This document shows positions 1 through 12,221 of a stretch of DNA of 64,000 nucleotides, piece by piece. Source of the stretch: Spinacia oleracea. Taxonomy: Eukaryota; Streptophyta; Magnoliopsida; Caryophyllales; Amaranthaceae. The notes under the pieces were generated by a model. That model ran no database searches, was not told the DNA's origin, and saw nothing but the letters and a program-made list of their open reading frames with translations. Made by a program: the position numbers and the translations under genes. Every line of letters begins with the position of its first letter. The stretch's first letter is position 1. The DNA lies in assembly GCF_020520425.1 (NCBI RefSeq), contig NC_079490.1, positions 5,208,001 to 5,272,000 on the forward strand, read 5' to 3'.

Positions 1-45
1 CGACCCGAAAAGGAAAGCGGTACAAGTATTAAGGGACGGAGGGAG
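1..45. mobile_element. Right end of a Stowaway-like MITE, cut by the window edge
   Basis: The terminal motif GACGGAGGGAG is followed by TA, the usual end and target dinucleotide of Tc1/mariner-type Stowaway elements. The same terminus closes the element at 33606-34192. The rest of the element lies outside the window. Confidence 0.6.
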
Positions 46-47
46 TA

Positions 48-283
48 TAACCTATTATACATGTTTCAGAAACAGGTAAAAAAATCTTAATATTATAATT
101 TGTTTTTTTTTTTTTTATATAGACTATTTTATTTACGTATTTTCATAGTAAAAAATATCATTCATAGTTAAAAGTATTCTGATGACGCATAGCTTACGTG
201 ACACCTATATATACCAATTAAACTCCGACATGTAATATTATAACAACTAAATGTTGTCTCAACTTACGACATTTACCCATCAC
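48..283. mobile_element. Partial Mutator-like MITE (same family as 18517-18857 and 53306-53646)
   Basis: The segment matches the inner and right part of the two fuller copies in this window: a TACATGTT stretch, TTTTCATAGTAAAAA, a TCTGATGACGCATA stretch, and an end resembling GTTGTCGCAACTTGCGAC. Its left half is missing where the Stowaway end abuts it. It lies just downstream of the NLR pseudogene stop codon. Confidence 0.55.
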
Positions 284-742
284 CCAACAAAAAAACAAAA
301 GTGGAACAGAAATAAATAATGTAAAAATTAGATATAAATACAAAAAAAACTCACAATTGAACATTGGGGATATGTTGGATAAGGTGGTAATCTCTGCCAT
401 CAGGCTTGTTGTATCTATATATAAGAACTGGACAGCTAGAAATACCAAGGTGTTGTAGTGAGGTAAGATTTACTAATGATTGTGGAAGTGAAGTCAATTT
501 TGGGCAGTTACCAATCCAAAGCTCACGGAGCAGGGTGAGCTTGCCAATCGCTTCTGGGAGTTGTGTCAAGGTGGGGAGAAACTCTATTACAAGTATCTCA
601 AGCCTGGTTAGGCAACCAATTCCTTGATCAGGGATCTTCTTCTTCGTGAAATTATCGAATGCGAAGATTTGGAGATGCCGAATTATGAGATGTCGAATGG
701 AATTTGGAGATTCAAACATCAAACTCTTGAGTTGCTCGCAAT

Positions 743-1133
743 TAGACCTGGTTATCGGGCGGGGCGGGTCAGGGTCGGTGCGGGTCAAAAGAGGGTCGGG
801 TATTGAAAGGGTCATTTTTAGCGGGTCGATAATGGGCGGGTTAAAAGCGGGTCGCGGGTCATTAGCGGGTCATTAGTGGGCGGTCAATAAACGAGCAATG
901 AAAAATGAAAAACAAAAGAGCCATGTGCAAGTACAAGTAAATACGAAGCTATACACGTAATTTTTTGTATCATTACTATTTTAATTTTCAAAATAATTGT
1001 AGTATAAGTTTGACCCTATAATGACCCTATCCAATAAAGGCCCTGTCCAATAAGAGCTCTGTCCAATAAAAGCCCTATTAACTTGACCCTAACCCTATAT
1101 CCATTGGACTACCCTATCCAATAACCAGGTCTA
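743..1133. mobile_element. hAT-type MITE (TAGACCTGGTTAT family) inside the NLR
   Basis: A 391-bp insertion with terminal inverted repeats TAGACCTGGTTAT / ATAACCAGGTCTA and a perfect 8-bp target duplication CTCGCAAT on both sides. Subterminal DNA is rich in GGGTC/GGGCG words at one end and CCAATA-AGGCCCT-like words at the other. No coding capacity. Removing the element and one duplication rejoins the LRR reading frame (ISYCE then QLKSL). Confidence 0.93.
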
Positions 1134-1456
1134 CTCGCAATAGGATATTTCTAATGTGTGTAGATTACGCAACTCGCTACTGATTAACAGAGAAACTACT
1201 CCGTCGTGAATCGGAGTATTTTCCGGTGTGAAAAGAGTTGTTGATGATGATGATGATGATGATGATGCATGTTCCTGGTTTGATTCAAAAAGCTCCCTAT
1301 TGAATGCACAAGCTTTCAGTGACTCCAGCTTTGGTGCTAAAGGCATTGACAACAACTTTGGGCATCTATTTACTTCCAATTTCAGAAGGCGAGGGAAAAA
1401 CAACTGCCTTCGCTCACCATCACCAATTCACCATTACCAACATTATCCTTTCTTGG

Positions 1457-1875
1457 TAGAGCCGGCAAACGTGTCGGGTCGTGTTCGTGTCGAATATAAA
1501 TGGGTTGGAAAAGTCTCAACACTAACCCGACCCATTTAATAAACGTGTCGTGTTGACCCGTTCAACTAATCGTGTCATAATTTTTTTTGTGTCCGGTTCG
1601 TGTTGTCGTGTTTGTTCGATAAAGTTGACTTTATTATAAGATTTGTAACCGAATACATTAAATTATGGGATTGGTTGATTTTTCTTAATCGATTTAAGTC
1701 GTGTCAGTTTCGTGTTGAGAATTTCAACTCTTACCCGACCCATTTAAGTAAACGTGTCGTGTCGTGTTGACCCGTTAAATTAAACGGGTCGTAAACCTTG
1801 ACATTAACCCGCTTTTTTCGTGTCCGATTCGTGTCGTGTTATCGTGTCGTGTCGTGTCAGATTTTGCCAGCTCTA
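1457..1875. mobile_element. hAT-type MITE (TAGAGCCGGCAAA ends) inside the NLR
   Basis: A 419-bp insertion whose ends read TAGAGCCGGCAAA and, inverted, TAGAGCTGGCAAA, flanked by perfect 8-bp duplications TTTCTTGG at 1449-1456 and 1876-1883. Subterminal regions are dense in CGTGTCG and GACCCG words. Noncoding. It belongs to a different hAT subfamily from the element at 743-1133. Confidence 0.92.
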
Positions 1876-4446
1876 TTTCTTGGTCTTGTCCACCCCTTTA
1901 ATTCTGTTAACAAAGTCAACTCCATGCCTTCTAAAGATGGGAAGTATTCGTTGATGTCATCCTCATCAAGGCATACAGACGGTGAGGTCAAGATAAATGT
2001 ATTTGAGACAAGGAAGCCGACTCAAGTGAGGAAGAACTCTGCAATTATGGCACCGCGTAATCTTAATGGAAATGAGCTTAACTAGACCATCTAACCATCT
2101 ACGTGGCACCTCGATTCCATCATAGTTCTCAACTGTGAAATATCTAAGATTTGGCGGAAGTCGCAAGCGCATTAACACTTGATCCATTTCCCTGAAAGCT
2201 GCTTCTTCTTCTTCTTCTTCGCCTATTTTGGGAGACATGTAATAAAAAAAATCTAACTTGAGAGAAACCAATTGAAGACTGTTGTTCAAATTTGCCCTTT
2301 CTGCTTCCAAAACAGCATTACTGTGCCACACCTTAAATTCGATTTTAAGATTTCCAACAAGATTCGAGACTGGCAAAGCGTCTATACCACTGGTTTTCCC
2401 AACTGGAAACCAATCTAACTCTTGCAAAGATGTCATGTTGACAAATCCAGAGGGTATATCAGTCAAACGGGTCTTAGAAATTGCCAAGTGCCTGAGTTTG
2501 GTTAATTTAGAAAATTCTCTTGGCAACTCTTTAAGCTGTAAGCAACCCTTCAGGTTCAGTGTTTGCAGGTTCTGTAATCTTGTTATGGCATCAGGAAGAT
2601 ATTCTAAAGCAGTATTCGATGCAAGATTAAGGTATCGTAGATGTATCAACCCCCCGATAGAATCTGGGATCACTTTGATTTCCCAGCTACTCAAGTTCAA
2701 GGCACGTAAAGATTTGCATTTCAAAACCACCCTTTCGACAGATGATGCATCTATATCACAAAAAGCACTGTTATACGGAAATATTAATGACCGCATATTC
2801 CTAGCCTTGAGCAATGTTGGTGGAGCTTCAAATACATCTCCATAATCAAAGGCAACTGGCAAATCTAACCATACATGTGTATGTTCTTCTTTGATTTGGA
2901 TTAATGGCTCATTCAAATCCACTATCTCATCACCAGCAACAAGACGAGCCAAGCCATGCACTAAGTCGTGCATTTTGAATGTTTGGATGTTCCCTTGGCC
3001 ATCTTCTTCAGGGTCTTGAAATAAATTCCTCCCTAACAATTCTAAAAAGTACTGATCCCCGATGTCGTCTCCGTTATTTGATGGCTCAAAATATCCTTGT
3101 GCCATCCACAAATGAACCAAATCAGCCTTACTGTACCTATAGTTCTTTGGGACCAATGAAGAGTAAGCAAAGCACTGCTTTAATGCCGGTGGTAAGTAAT
3201 CATAACTTAGCTTCAAAACAGACATGATTCCATCGTCTTCATTCAACTTTGCCTTTGAGAGTCGAGCATTTCTAATGAGTTCCCACTCTTTCTCTGTATC
3301 TTTGCAGTAGAGAAGGCTTCCAACAATTCTGATAGCAAGGGGTACACTTCCACAACTGTCAACAATCTCCTTTCCGATCTGAGTCAAATTAGGATTTCTC
3401 TCCTCTTGTTCTGGTTTGAATGCAGATCTTCTGAAAAGATCCCAGGACTCCTCTTTGGTTAGAAGTCCTAATTTGTACGGTTTTGTCGTGCCAACAGCTT
3501 TTGCAACCATAAAAGAGCGTGTAGTTACAATTACCTTACTCCCACTTTGACCACATTCAAGCAACCTTAAAAGATCCAACCATGTATCTCGGCTTTCATC
3601 CCATATGTCATCTAACACAAGAAGATACTTCTTATTGTTTATTGAGTGTAGGATGCCTGATTTGATATCATCTATTAAGCATCTACCAGAATTGTCATCA
3701 TGAGTGAAGGACTGGTAGACTCTTCTCATCACCGCGTCTTGATTATCTACGTCAGGTACACAGACCCATGTAGTAAGATCAAAATGCTTCTTAACAGCCT
3801 CATCATTAAAAACCAATTGAGCAAGAGTGGTTTTTCCCAGACCCCCAAACCCCACAATTGGGATCACAGCAATCATTTCCCCATCATATTTGGGATCAAA
3901 AAGCATCCCAATAATTACTTTTCTGTCATTTTGCCTACCAACGATATCTTCTGTTTTCACAAAAGCAGATGTTTGCCTTTTCTCCATTGACAGTGGTAGC
4001 TCTTGAGCAGGAAGGAACCTCAAGTTCAAGCCATCCATATCAAATTTGATGGCATCAAGTTGTTTCCTAATAGACTTGATCTCATCAGCCAGCTTTTTAT
4101 TTTTGTAAAGGGGGCCGGATCTTGAGAATAAGACGCCTACCTTTTCCAGTGCTCCCTTCTCCATGAGCCGATTCTGGAGATCAACAGTGATGACCTCATC
4201 AAACAAGTCGTCAGCTCGGTAGAGTACTTGCTTGAGCCTCTGAAGCCAGAGTTTGATAAAGTCACTATTCTCTGCTTCTTGGCGCCGCTCAGCATCACGA
4301 ACACGAGCTTGAATCATTCTGATGGTATCCCCAAGCTTCTTCATATCAGATCGTGCACCCCACCAGGACGCAGCCTCTTGAACAGCTGCTTTTCCCAAGG
4401 ATTCCAAGGCTTTTGTAGCTAAATCCCACACAATTCCCTCTGCCAT

Positions 4447-5170
4447 ATTTCTGATCTTGTATTTTCTCTCTCTCTTTCTCTCTCTCAATCTATGAGTACA
4501 ATCTGTGAATGAGATGATCTTGACCTGTTCCAAGTCTTTAAGACTAAACACTGAGATAGTATCCTGGATGGATTACGTCCACTTAATTCTTATCTGAACT
4601 AACCCAACAATATCACTTGCTTCAGTTACTTTTGTCTTCTGACATCCTTATATACCATGAAAGAATTTATTATGCCAACAATTACTCAATAACCGAGCTA
4701 TAGTCCTATACCAGTTCATAAAAAAAACCTAATAACCGGCCCAACATTAATAGTTACTACAATACGGATAGCCTCCCCCTCATTCGAATTCTTTCCGGTT
4801 GTGAGACACAGTAAAATTAAATCAATATAACAATAAAAAAAAAATCCCCAAAAATACAAACAAATATAAAAGATATTTTTTCTTTTTGTTCTTTTGATAT
4901 ACATTTGACCTGACATGGGAAACTCTGACATTTTTTTACAATTTTTAATTATTTAAAAGTTCTATGATATTCATATACAACAAAGTTATATCACAAATTT
5001 TTACAAAAAGGAATTCTTTATTTCAATATAATACTTAAGACTCATTTTTTTTGTTAATTGTTGAATGGATTAAAAATGATGTTACTGCATTTTTTATATA
5101 TGTGGCTTATCATGTACAACTGTACAAGTAGCTATCTAGTTACCTTCTTACCTCTGGTCCTCTGCTGTGC
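4447..5170. other. AT-rich 5' flank of the NLR; no gene seen
   Basis: The stretch holds a CT-rich leader just upstream of the NLR start (TCTCTCTCTTTCTCTCTC near 4460-4485) and otherwise AT-rich sequence. No open frame resembles a known protein on either strand. The NLR promoter presumably lies here, but I see no element I could name with confidence. Confidence 0.4.
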
Positions 5171-5189
5171 ACCTTGCTTATCTGCATCT

Positions 5190-5560
5190 TTTTTTTTCAC
5201 TTACACCTGACGTTTCGAGCACAAATTCTGCTTCACTTGTCTCAATCTTATACAAGTGTGTTCCAAACCAAAGATCACCAACAATATCAATCAAGAATCA
5301 TGATCAGTCTCTCAGCCCCTTTCTTTGCCATACATGACGATGCAAGTTGTGACACCCGCTAATTAATATCATCCCTATTTGCTTCTTCCAAGATTTTACT
5401 GTCAATTATCTCCATCATGCAATTCTTCCCCACAGCTGAAACAAATACGACAACCAAATCCATCACATCTCTGGCCATCAGAAGGGGGATCAATATATCT
5501 TGGAGTCCCTTCAACAGGAAGACAATTGACATTTGATCGCTAATGAAATTCTTCAACCAA
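5190..5560 (-). pseudogene. ZRK-like pseudokinase fragment I (internally deleted C-lobe)
   Basis: Translation on the minus strand gives pieces matching the better copy at 12222-13280: LLKGLQDILIP (degraded from VEGTPGYIDP), then directly MARDVMDLVVVFVSAV and NCMMEIIDSKILEEANRDDI. The activation-segment tail is therefore joined to the late C-lobe, so about 40 residues between them are missing. The flank at about 5517-5700 also matches DNA upstream of the 12-kb copy (13700-13860), so the fragment arose by segmental duplication and not by retroposition. Not expected to make protein. Confidence 0.65.
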
Positions 5561-5799
5561 TTGCAGTAATAATTTCAGTACAAATGCAGAGAATTAATCC
5601 ATAATTAAACCATACTTCAATTCTTGATTCACGGCAGGAAAAAGGAGAGACATATAGATAAAAATTTGTGGAATTTTTTTAATACGAAGTATTATTGAAC
5701 TAATGAGCTAAAAATCTTGGTATATAGTATTGTACAACTAACTATATACTAACCTGTTGTTTTCTGCTGTGTGCCTTGCTCTTCTGCATCTTTATCTCT

Positions 5800-6027
5800 T
5801 AGCTTGAACCTGACATGCCACACACAATTTCTGCTTCACTTAATGTCTCGTATGCGCCAAAGCTCACCAACAATATCAACCATACTCGGTCTCTCAGCCC
5901 CTTTCTTTGCCACGCATGTCAATGCAAGTTGTGCAACCCGTTGAATGTCATCCCTACTTGCTTGTTCCAAGACCTCATTATCGATCATCTCTATCATACA
6001 ATTCTTCTCCACACTTGAAACAAACAT
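5800..6027 (-). pseudogene. ZRK-like pseudokinase fragment II (C-terminal end only)
   Basis: A minus-strand frame of 63 residues reads NCMIEMIDNEVLEQASRDD, then LALTCVAKKGAERPSM and GELWRIRDIK. It is the kinase C-terminus and shows what the end of the family looks like: a Lys follows LTCVAK where the copy at 12222-13280 has a stop. The rest of the kinase is absent. It lies in tandem with fragment I on the same strand. Confidence 0.65.
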
Positions 6028-6394
6028 GATATTTGGTGGAGAAAAAATTAAATAATGGAGTGAGATGATATTTGGGATGAGTAGTCAAAAGAGAGAACCT
6101 TTTTGATAAATTTTAATATAGGTAAATGGGTCTATTGGTGGTTCAATAAAATAATTCAAATATAGACATTATACAAAAACAATCCAGAATATGAACATTT
6201 ATAACAGTCAAAGTTTAAAAAAATTAGGAATTTAGGATATCAGGTCAAACCGGACCATTCAGACAAGACTTGAAAATTTCAGATCATGTCACTTTATTTT
6301 ATGTGAAGCAAACAATACTAATGCTATATAATTCAAAGTATGTATTTTTCATACATCTACTTTTCAGAATTTTTACTAATATGGAATTACACAT

Positions 6395-9300
6395 TGTAGA
6401 AAAACAAAGACTCTGGTTTTGGTTTTCTTGGTTCAATCAGAACCAGTTTCCTTTCTTTCTGTAATTCTGTGTATTGTGTGTTACAAAAACTGCGCCCCTT
6501 CTCCTCCTTCCCTTATATACATGAGCTCACTATTCTAACCTAGGAATAGCTGTACAAAGCAACAAAATAACGGCTAGGATATCTTCCTAGGATCAATACA
6601 AAATCAGAAAAAGACAAAGCTAATAAAGGCTATACTACAATGCACAAAAATGCATGTGACTGTTGCTGATGTGGATGATATTCACATGATATTCTCAATA
6701 CCCCTCCCTCAAGTTGGAGCTGAGGAGACAATACCCAACTTGAAAGATAGATGATTGTGTTGTTGTTCACTGAGAGACTTGGTCATCAAGTCTGCCAGTT
6801 GTAAGAAAGATTTGACATGAAGAACATTAAGAGTTCCATCCTGTAAATGGTCTCTCACATAATGACAGTCCACATTCAAGTGTTTGGTTCTCTCGTGGAA
6901 AACTGGATTATGAGCCAAGTGAATGGCTGACTTGTTATCACAGAAAAGATCAATGGGTTTAGGAACATTGAACCCAAGATCCTCCAACACTCCACTTAAC
7001 CAGACAATTTCACTGGTGGTATGAGACATACACCTGCACTCTGCTTCTGTAGAGGATTTTGAAGTAGTTTTTTGCTTCTTTGTTTTCCAAGACACCAAGT
7101 AGTCTCCCAAGAATACACAATATCCAGTTAGTGACTTGGCACTAAATGCACAACTCCCCCAGTCTGAGTCACAGTAAGCTGTTAGTTTGATCTCAGAGTT
7201 TGCAGGATAATATAATCCCCAATCCATGGTACCTGCCAAGTACTTGATCACATGAATTGCAGCTTGTAAATGTGGTTTTCTTGGCTCATGCATGAACTGA
7301 CTAAGCTGTTGGACACTATAAGAGATGTCTGGCCTAGTCAGGTTCAGATATAACAATTTTCCAATTATCCTTCTATATACTTCAGCATCCTCTAGTAACT
7401 CACCATGTTCAATGGACAATTTGATTCCTTTAGGGAATGGGAACTTTGTGGGCTTACAATCTTCTGTCCCAGTTGATCTCAGGATATCAAGGATGAACTT
7501 TCTTTGATTCAGCATTGTACCCTTTGAATTTCTTGCAACTTCAATTCCAAGAAAGTATCTTATTTCTCCAAGATCTTTCACAGTGAAAGCTTTGTCCAAC
7601 CATTCTTTCAAACTTCTAACTTCAACCTCATCATTTCCAGTGATCAAAAGATCATCTACATATATAAGAACAATAGTTTCTTTATCATTCACAACCTTAG
7701 AAAACATGGAATAATCTCTTTTGGACTGTGTGTACCCATGCTCAAGAAAGAACTTAGTCAGCTCTAAGTTCCATTGTCTTGAGGCTTGTTTCAAACCATA
7801 TAGACTCCTTTTCAGTCTACACACCTGTCCCTCCTTTCCTCCTTTGTACCCCTTGGGTGGCTTCATATACACTTCTTCATCCAGGTAACCATGCAGAAAA
7901 GCATTGTTGATATCCAGTTGGTGAATCTTCCAGTTCAGAGCAGTGGCAAGGGCAATCAAAGTTCTTACAGTGGTGAACTTTGCCACTGGTGAAAAAGTGT
8001 GTTTGTAATCCTTCCCTTCAATCTGTTTGTCTCCTCTTGCTACTAATCTGGCTTTCTGTCTATCAATGTCTCCTTCTTGGAGAAATTTGATCTTGTACAC
8101 CCATTTTGAATCAATGGCCTTCTTTCCCTCTGGTAAGTCAGTCATCTCCCATGTATCATTCTCCTCAAGAGCTTTCAATTCCTCTTGCATTGCATCAACC
8201 CATCCTTCATCTTTACAGGCTTCTCCATAGTGAGCAGGCTCTTTTATGCTCAATACATTGTTCAAAGAAGCCAAGTACTCTTCAGAATAGTATTCTGAAT
8301 CCACCAGTCTTGCAACAATCATGTTGGCTGAATGCAACTCCCTTCTCCTACCAGGTAAGTTAAGTATGAAATCCTTGAACTTACCTGGTAATGTTCCTTC
8401 TCTTGAGGATTTTCTCAAGTTTCCCTCTGTGTTTTGCTCATTGTTTATCAGAATAGGCTGGCCATTTTCTTCTTCATTTGTCTCTGCATCTGTATCTCTA
8501 TTTTCTTCTTCTTGAGTGTGGATCTGTTCTGTTTCTTGCTCAATCACTTCTAACAACACATCACCAAACTCATCATTCTCATTTCCAGTTTCTGCAATAT
8601 TCTCCCTAAGAGAAGTTATGAAATTGTGCTCCCCCTTGTTTAAAAGAAAGGGAAATATGTTTTCTTTAAAAACAACATCTCTGCTGACAAATATTTTCCT
8701 ATTCTCCAGGTCCAACACTTTATATCCCTTTTGACAATATGGATATCCAATCATCACACACCTTATCCCTCTTGCAGCAAACTTGTCTCCTGGTTTCTTG
8801 TGTGGGCTTGCATAACACAGACTTCCTATCACCCTCAAATGATCATAGCTGGCCTCCTTCTTCATCATTCTCTTATATGGAGTATCCCAGTTAATCACTG
8901 CACTGGGTAGTAGGTTTATCAAGTGTGTAGCAGCAAGGATACATTCTCCCCACAAGTAACTTGGGAGACCTGCATGTAATTTCAAAGCTCTTGTTGTTTC
9001 AAGCAAGAACCTGTGCTTCCTTTCCACTCTAGCATTCTGTTGAGGAACACCTTGCACACTCCTCTGGTGTATGATGCCTCTATCTGCAAGAATCTTTCCA
9101 CATTCACTTTGAAAGATTTCAGTTCCATTATCACTCCTTAACATTTTAACTTTAGTGCTAAACTGATTTTCCACATGAGCTAGAAAATTGCTCAGAATTC
9201 CCTTCACTTGTTCTTTATTAGACAAGAGATGAGTCCAAGTAACTCTACTATAGTCATCTACTATAGTTAGAAAATAAGTTGCCCCTGTAATATTCTTTGT

Positions 9301-11563
9301 CCTGTATGGACCCCAAAGATCAACATGAATCAGATCAAAAATATCACTAGCAATAGATTTACTTGGCACAAAAGGTAGCCTGTGGTGTTTAGCAAGAGAA
9401 CAAGTGTCACAGAAATAACTCTTAAGTTCATCACATTTGCAAAAGGATAAGTGTTTCATCTTGGAAATGGATACATGACCAAGTCTAGCATGAATTAAGT
9501 CAAGATTTTCTACTTTATTACAACTTCTTGTGTCTCTATGTTCCCTTCCTTCTGCTGTCATGCATCCCTTTTTCTTCCCAACTTCTTCTCCTTTACATTT
9601 CCTCTCTTCTAGGATGAGCTTGTACAAGTCATGCTCATTCTTCCCAAGTATCATCCTCTCATTAGTGGAAAGACCCTGAAGAGAGCATCCATATTTATCA
9701 AACAACAGAGATAAGTTACTTTTCTTTAGAAGCTTGCTGACAGAAAGCAAGTTGTGTTTGAAATCATTCACATACAGAACATCATCAAGTGTCACCTTCT
9801 CATTCAGCACCACACTACCCATTTCTTTCACAGTTTTTACACTCCCATCAGGTAACCCCACTCTTATATGTTTATCTAAACTCTTTAAATTTTTCAAAAT
9901 TTTTAGATTTCCAGTCATGTGATCACTAGCACCAGAATCTATGAGCCATGTATTTGAGCAATAATTGTTATGAGCACTTGCATCACTGGACAAAACCAAA
10001 ACTTCTTTACCTGCAAAGTTGCTATGGCTGGTACTTCCTGTGTTATGTTTCTCCCCCAGAGCTCTCATAACTTCCTGTACAACAGAAGAAATGAAATTGT
10101 TATCATGCTTAGTACCAGTACCTTCTGCTTGGTGAGATAGCACATCCAAGGGATTGTCTCCAGTCAGCATTTCTTCTTCCCTTGAAACATTTGCAGCTTG
10201 TCTCCCAGTTCCTTTTCCCTTAGGGTTGTTCTTGAACCAGTCTGGATATCCCACCAACTTGAAACATTCTTCCTTCAAGTGGCCCTTCATCCCACAATGG
10301 TCACATGTCTTTGTTTCCTTCTCCCATTTCTCCCTCTGCTTCCTCTTGTATTCCCTTTTGTCAAAACTCAGCAATGGTCCTAAGCTTTGGCCCTGTCTGT
10401 TCACAGCCAATGCACTCATCTCAGGGCCAAGGCTAAGCTCACCAGAGATTTGCTTCTGTTTTTCAACCTGCATCACCAAGTTGTAAACCTTGTTCACAGG
10501 TAGGAGAGGATCCATACCCATAAAATTGGTTTTCATTTGGTCATAACCAGGGTTTAGTCCCATGAGAAATTTCATCAACTTGTCTGTGGATTCTATTTCC
10601 AGTAGTTTCTTCACAATGCTGCAACTGCATCTAGCTAATGCTCCACATGAACATTCAGGTATGTCCTCAAGTTCTGCAATTTGATCCCACAGATCTTTCA
10701 ACTTGCAGTAATACTCACTTACACTCAGATTGTTCTGCTCTAGGAACCACAAATCCTTCTTCAGCTGATACAGTTGAGGGGCATTTGTCTGTCCATATCT
10801 CTCAACTATTTCCTCCCATAGCCTTTTGGTTGATGGCATACCCACCAGGCTCCCTGCAATACCAGGTTTCATGGTAGCCAACAGCCATGACCTCACCATA
10901 TAGTCACACCTAGTCCACTTCTGCACTTCATCTGGTCCTTCAGAAGGCTTAGGGTGCTTTCCTTCCAGAAAGGCAAGCTTGTTCTTTGCACCAAGAGCAA
11001 TCTTAATGCTCCTGTTCCAGTTAACAAAATTGTTTCCATCAAGGAGAATGCTTCCCAGAGGTGTTGCTGCACTTTCATTTACAGCAATAAAAAGGGGATC
11101 TTTGTAAGGGTTAAGGTTTGTGTTTGTGTTTGAGTTTGTTTCAGACATGTTTTCAGTTTTGAATTCGAAAAAGCTTGAAGCTTTGCTAGGTTTTTGGTTG
11201 TGTGAGCCTTTGTATTTCTTCCTTTACGCAAGATCTTTCAACCTTGCTCTGATACCATGTAGAAAAACAAAGACTCTGGTTTTGGTTTTCTTGGTTCAAT
11301 CATAACCAGTTTCCTTTCTTTCTGTAATTATGTGTATTGTGTGTTACAAAAACTGCGCCCCTTCTCCTCCTTCCCTTATATACATGAGCTCACTATTCTA
11401 ACCTAGGAATAGCTGTACAAAGCAACAAAATAACGGCTAGGATATCTTCCTAGGATCAATACAAAATCAGAAAAAGACAAAGCTAATAAAGGCTATACTA
11501 CAATGCACAAAAATGCATGTGACTGTTGCTGATGTGGATGATATTCACATGATATTCTCAATA
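6395..11563 (-). mobile_element. Ty1/copia LTR retrotransposon, looks whole, young
   Basis: LTR copies lie at 6395-6700 and 11258-11563 (306 bp each), with a 5-bp target duplication CACAT immediately outside both. Next to the right LTR is a TGGTATCAGAGC primer-binding site (initiator tRNA-Met type, minus strand), and a purine tract lies inside the left LTR. One long minus-strand frame carries the copia order: gag with a CX2CX4HX4C knuckle, protease, integrase, reverse transcriptase and RNase H. The LTRs appear to differ at about two positions, suggesting insertion within roughly the last million years. It looks whole by reading. It sits between ZRK-like fragment II and the better ZRK-like copy. 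Confidence 0.95.
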
Positions 11564-11568
11564 CACAT

Positions 11569-12200
11569 ATTTCTTAATAATAAAATGGAAATAACAAAAT
11601 CTAGGAACGCCCCTTCTACTTTTAACAATAACAGTACTCGTAATAAGTTTCTGAAATAACATGAAGAAAACATAACCTTGGTTTTGGCTCAAGTAAATCA
11701 TCATAGTGATGTGGTGGTTGTGATCTGCAGTTCTATTGTCTATTTGTCTGTATTACAACTACAACCTGTCCAGCCTCAAGTTTCAACCAAATTGCATGGA
11801 GTTGTATTTCAATAAATAAATAAAAACCTCAGTTTTTTTCTCCTTGACAGATGCGAATAATCAAGGATGGAATAGATGAGATCTTCATAATATACTGAAG
11901 AAAACGACGAATCTAGTTTTTCATGCTTTAATTTGAAAAATGTTTAAACAGATAATGAGTCATATGCCCACAAGGAAAAACTAAAGCATAAGAATTAAGC
12001 AACATTATCAGCCTCTTCAGAAATTTGAACTAAAACAACAGATATCTGACACCTGAATCTTCAGGAATTTTTTCATTTGTTTTCAGAGGTTCAACAAATA
12101 TTGCTCATACCACAGGGCAAGTTTAGCTAGACATGAATGCATAATCAAATATTAACAGAAATGTTACTCATACTCTAATTCTTATATACGTTGCTTACTA
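11569..12200. other. Intergenic stretch downstream of the 12-kb ZRK-like copy; nothing recognised
   Basis: AT-rich sequence between the copia element and the 3' end of the pseudokinase. No coding frame, tRNA, or clear terminal inverted repeat was found by reading. Confidence 0.35.
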
Positions 12201-12221
12201 TCTACAAGTAAATATCAAGTT

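Larger units (their letters stand above)
351..4446 (-). pseudogene. CC-NB-ARC-LRR (RGA-type CNL) immune receptor, broken in its LRR tail
   Basis: Intracellular immune receptor. I chose the MAEG start at 4446 over the in-frame Met at 4551 because this family begins that way. A coiled-coil domain (residues ~1-150, with RADDLFDE resembling EDVID) is followed by NB-ARC: P-loop GFGGLGKTT ~199-207, kinase-2 LLVLDDIW ~275-282, RNBS-B GSKVIVTTR, GSVPLA ~366-371 in place of GLPLA, and KMHDLVHG (MHD) ~491-498. LRRs follow from ~580. The frame is open for 826 residues to a stop at 1966. LRR coding then continues in a shifted frame, is interrupted by a hAT at 1457-1875, shifts again at a short A-run near 1395-1399, is interrupted by a second hAT at 743-1133, and ends at 351 with IQHIPNVQL. 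Trinucleotide runs give poly-Glu near 2210 and poly-Ser near 1250. NB-ARC motifs look intact, so the decay is confined to the LRR tail. A truncated CC-NB-ARC-LRR product remains possible. Confidence 0.88.

Noticed and set aside
1228-1539. Plus-strand frame starting with a poly-Asp run
   Set aside because: It is antisense to the LRR coding sequence; the poly-Asp is the reverse of the poly-Ser codon run.
351-4446. ZAR1-type NLR identity for the CNL
   Set aside because: The CC and LRR motifs are RGA-like, and nothing specific to ZAR1 was seen; linkage to ZRK-like copies alone does not support it.
4447-4551. In-frame N-terminal extension of the NLR from a Met at 4551
   Set aside because: The extra 35 residues are basic and CT-repeat encoded, and the family start is MAEG; the stretch reads as 5' UTR.
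10154-10486. Plus-strand frames across the copia elements (also at 8106-8363 and 25575-25916)
   Set aside because: They are antisense shadows of the copia coding regions.
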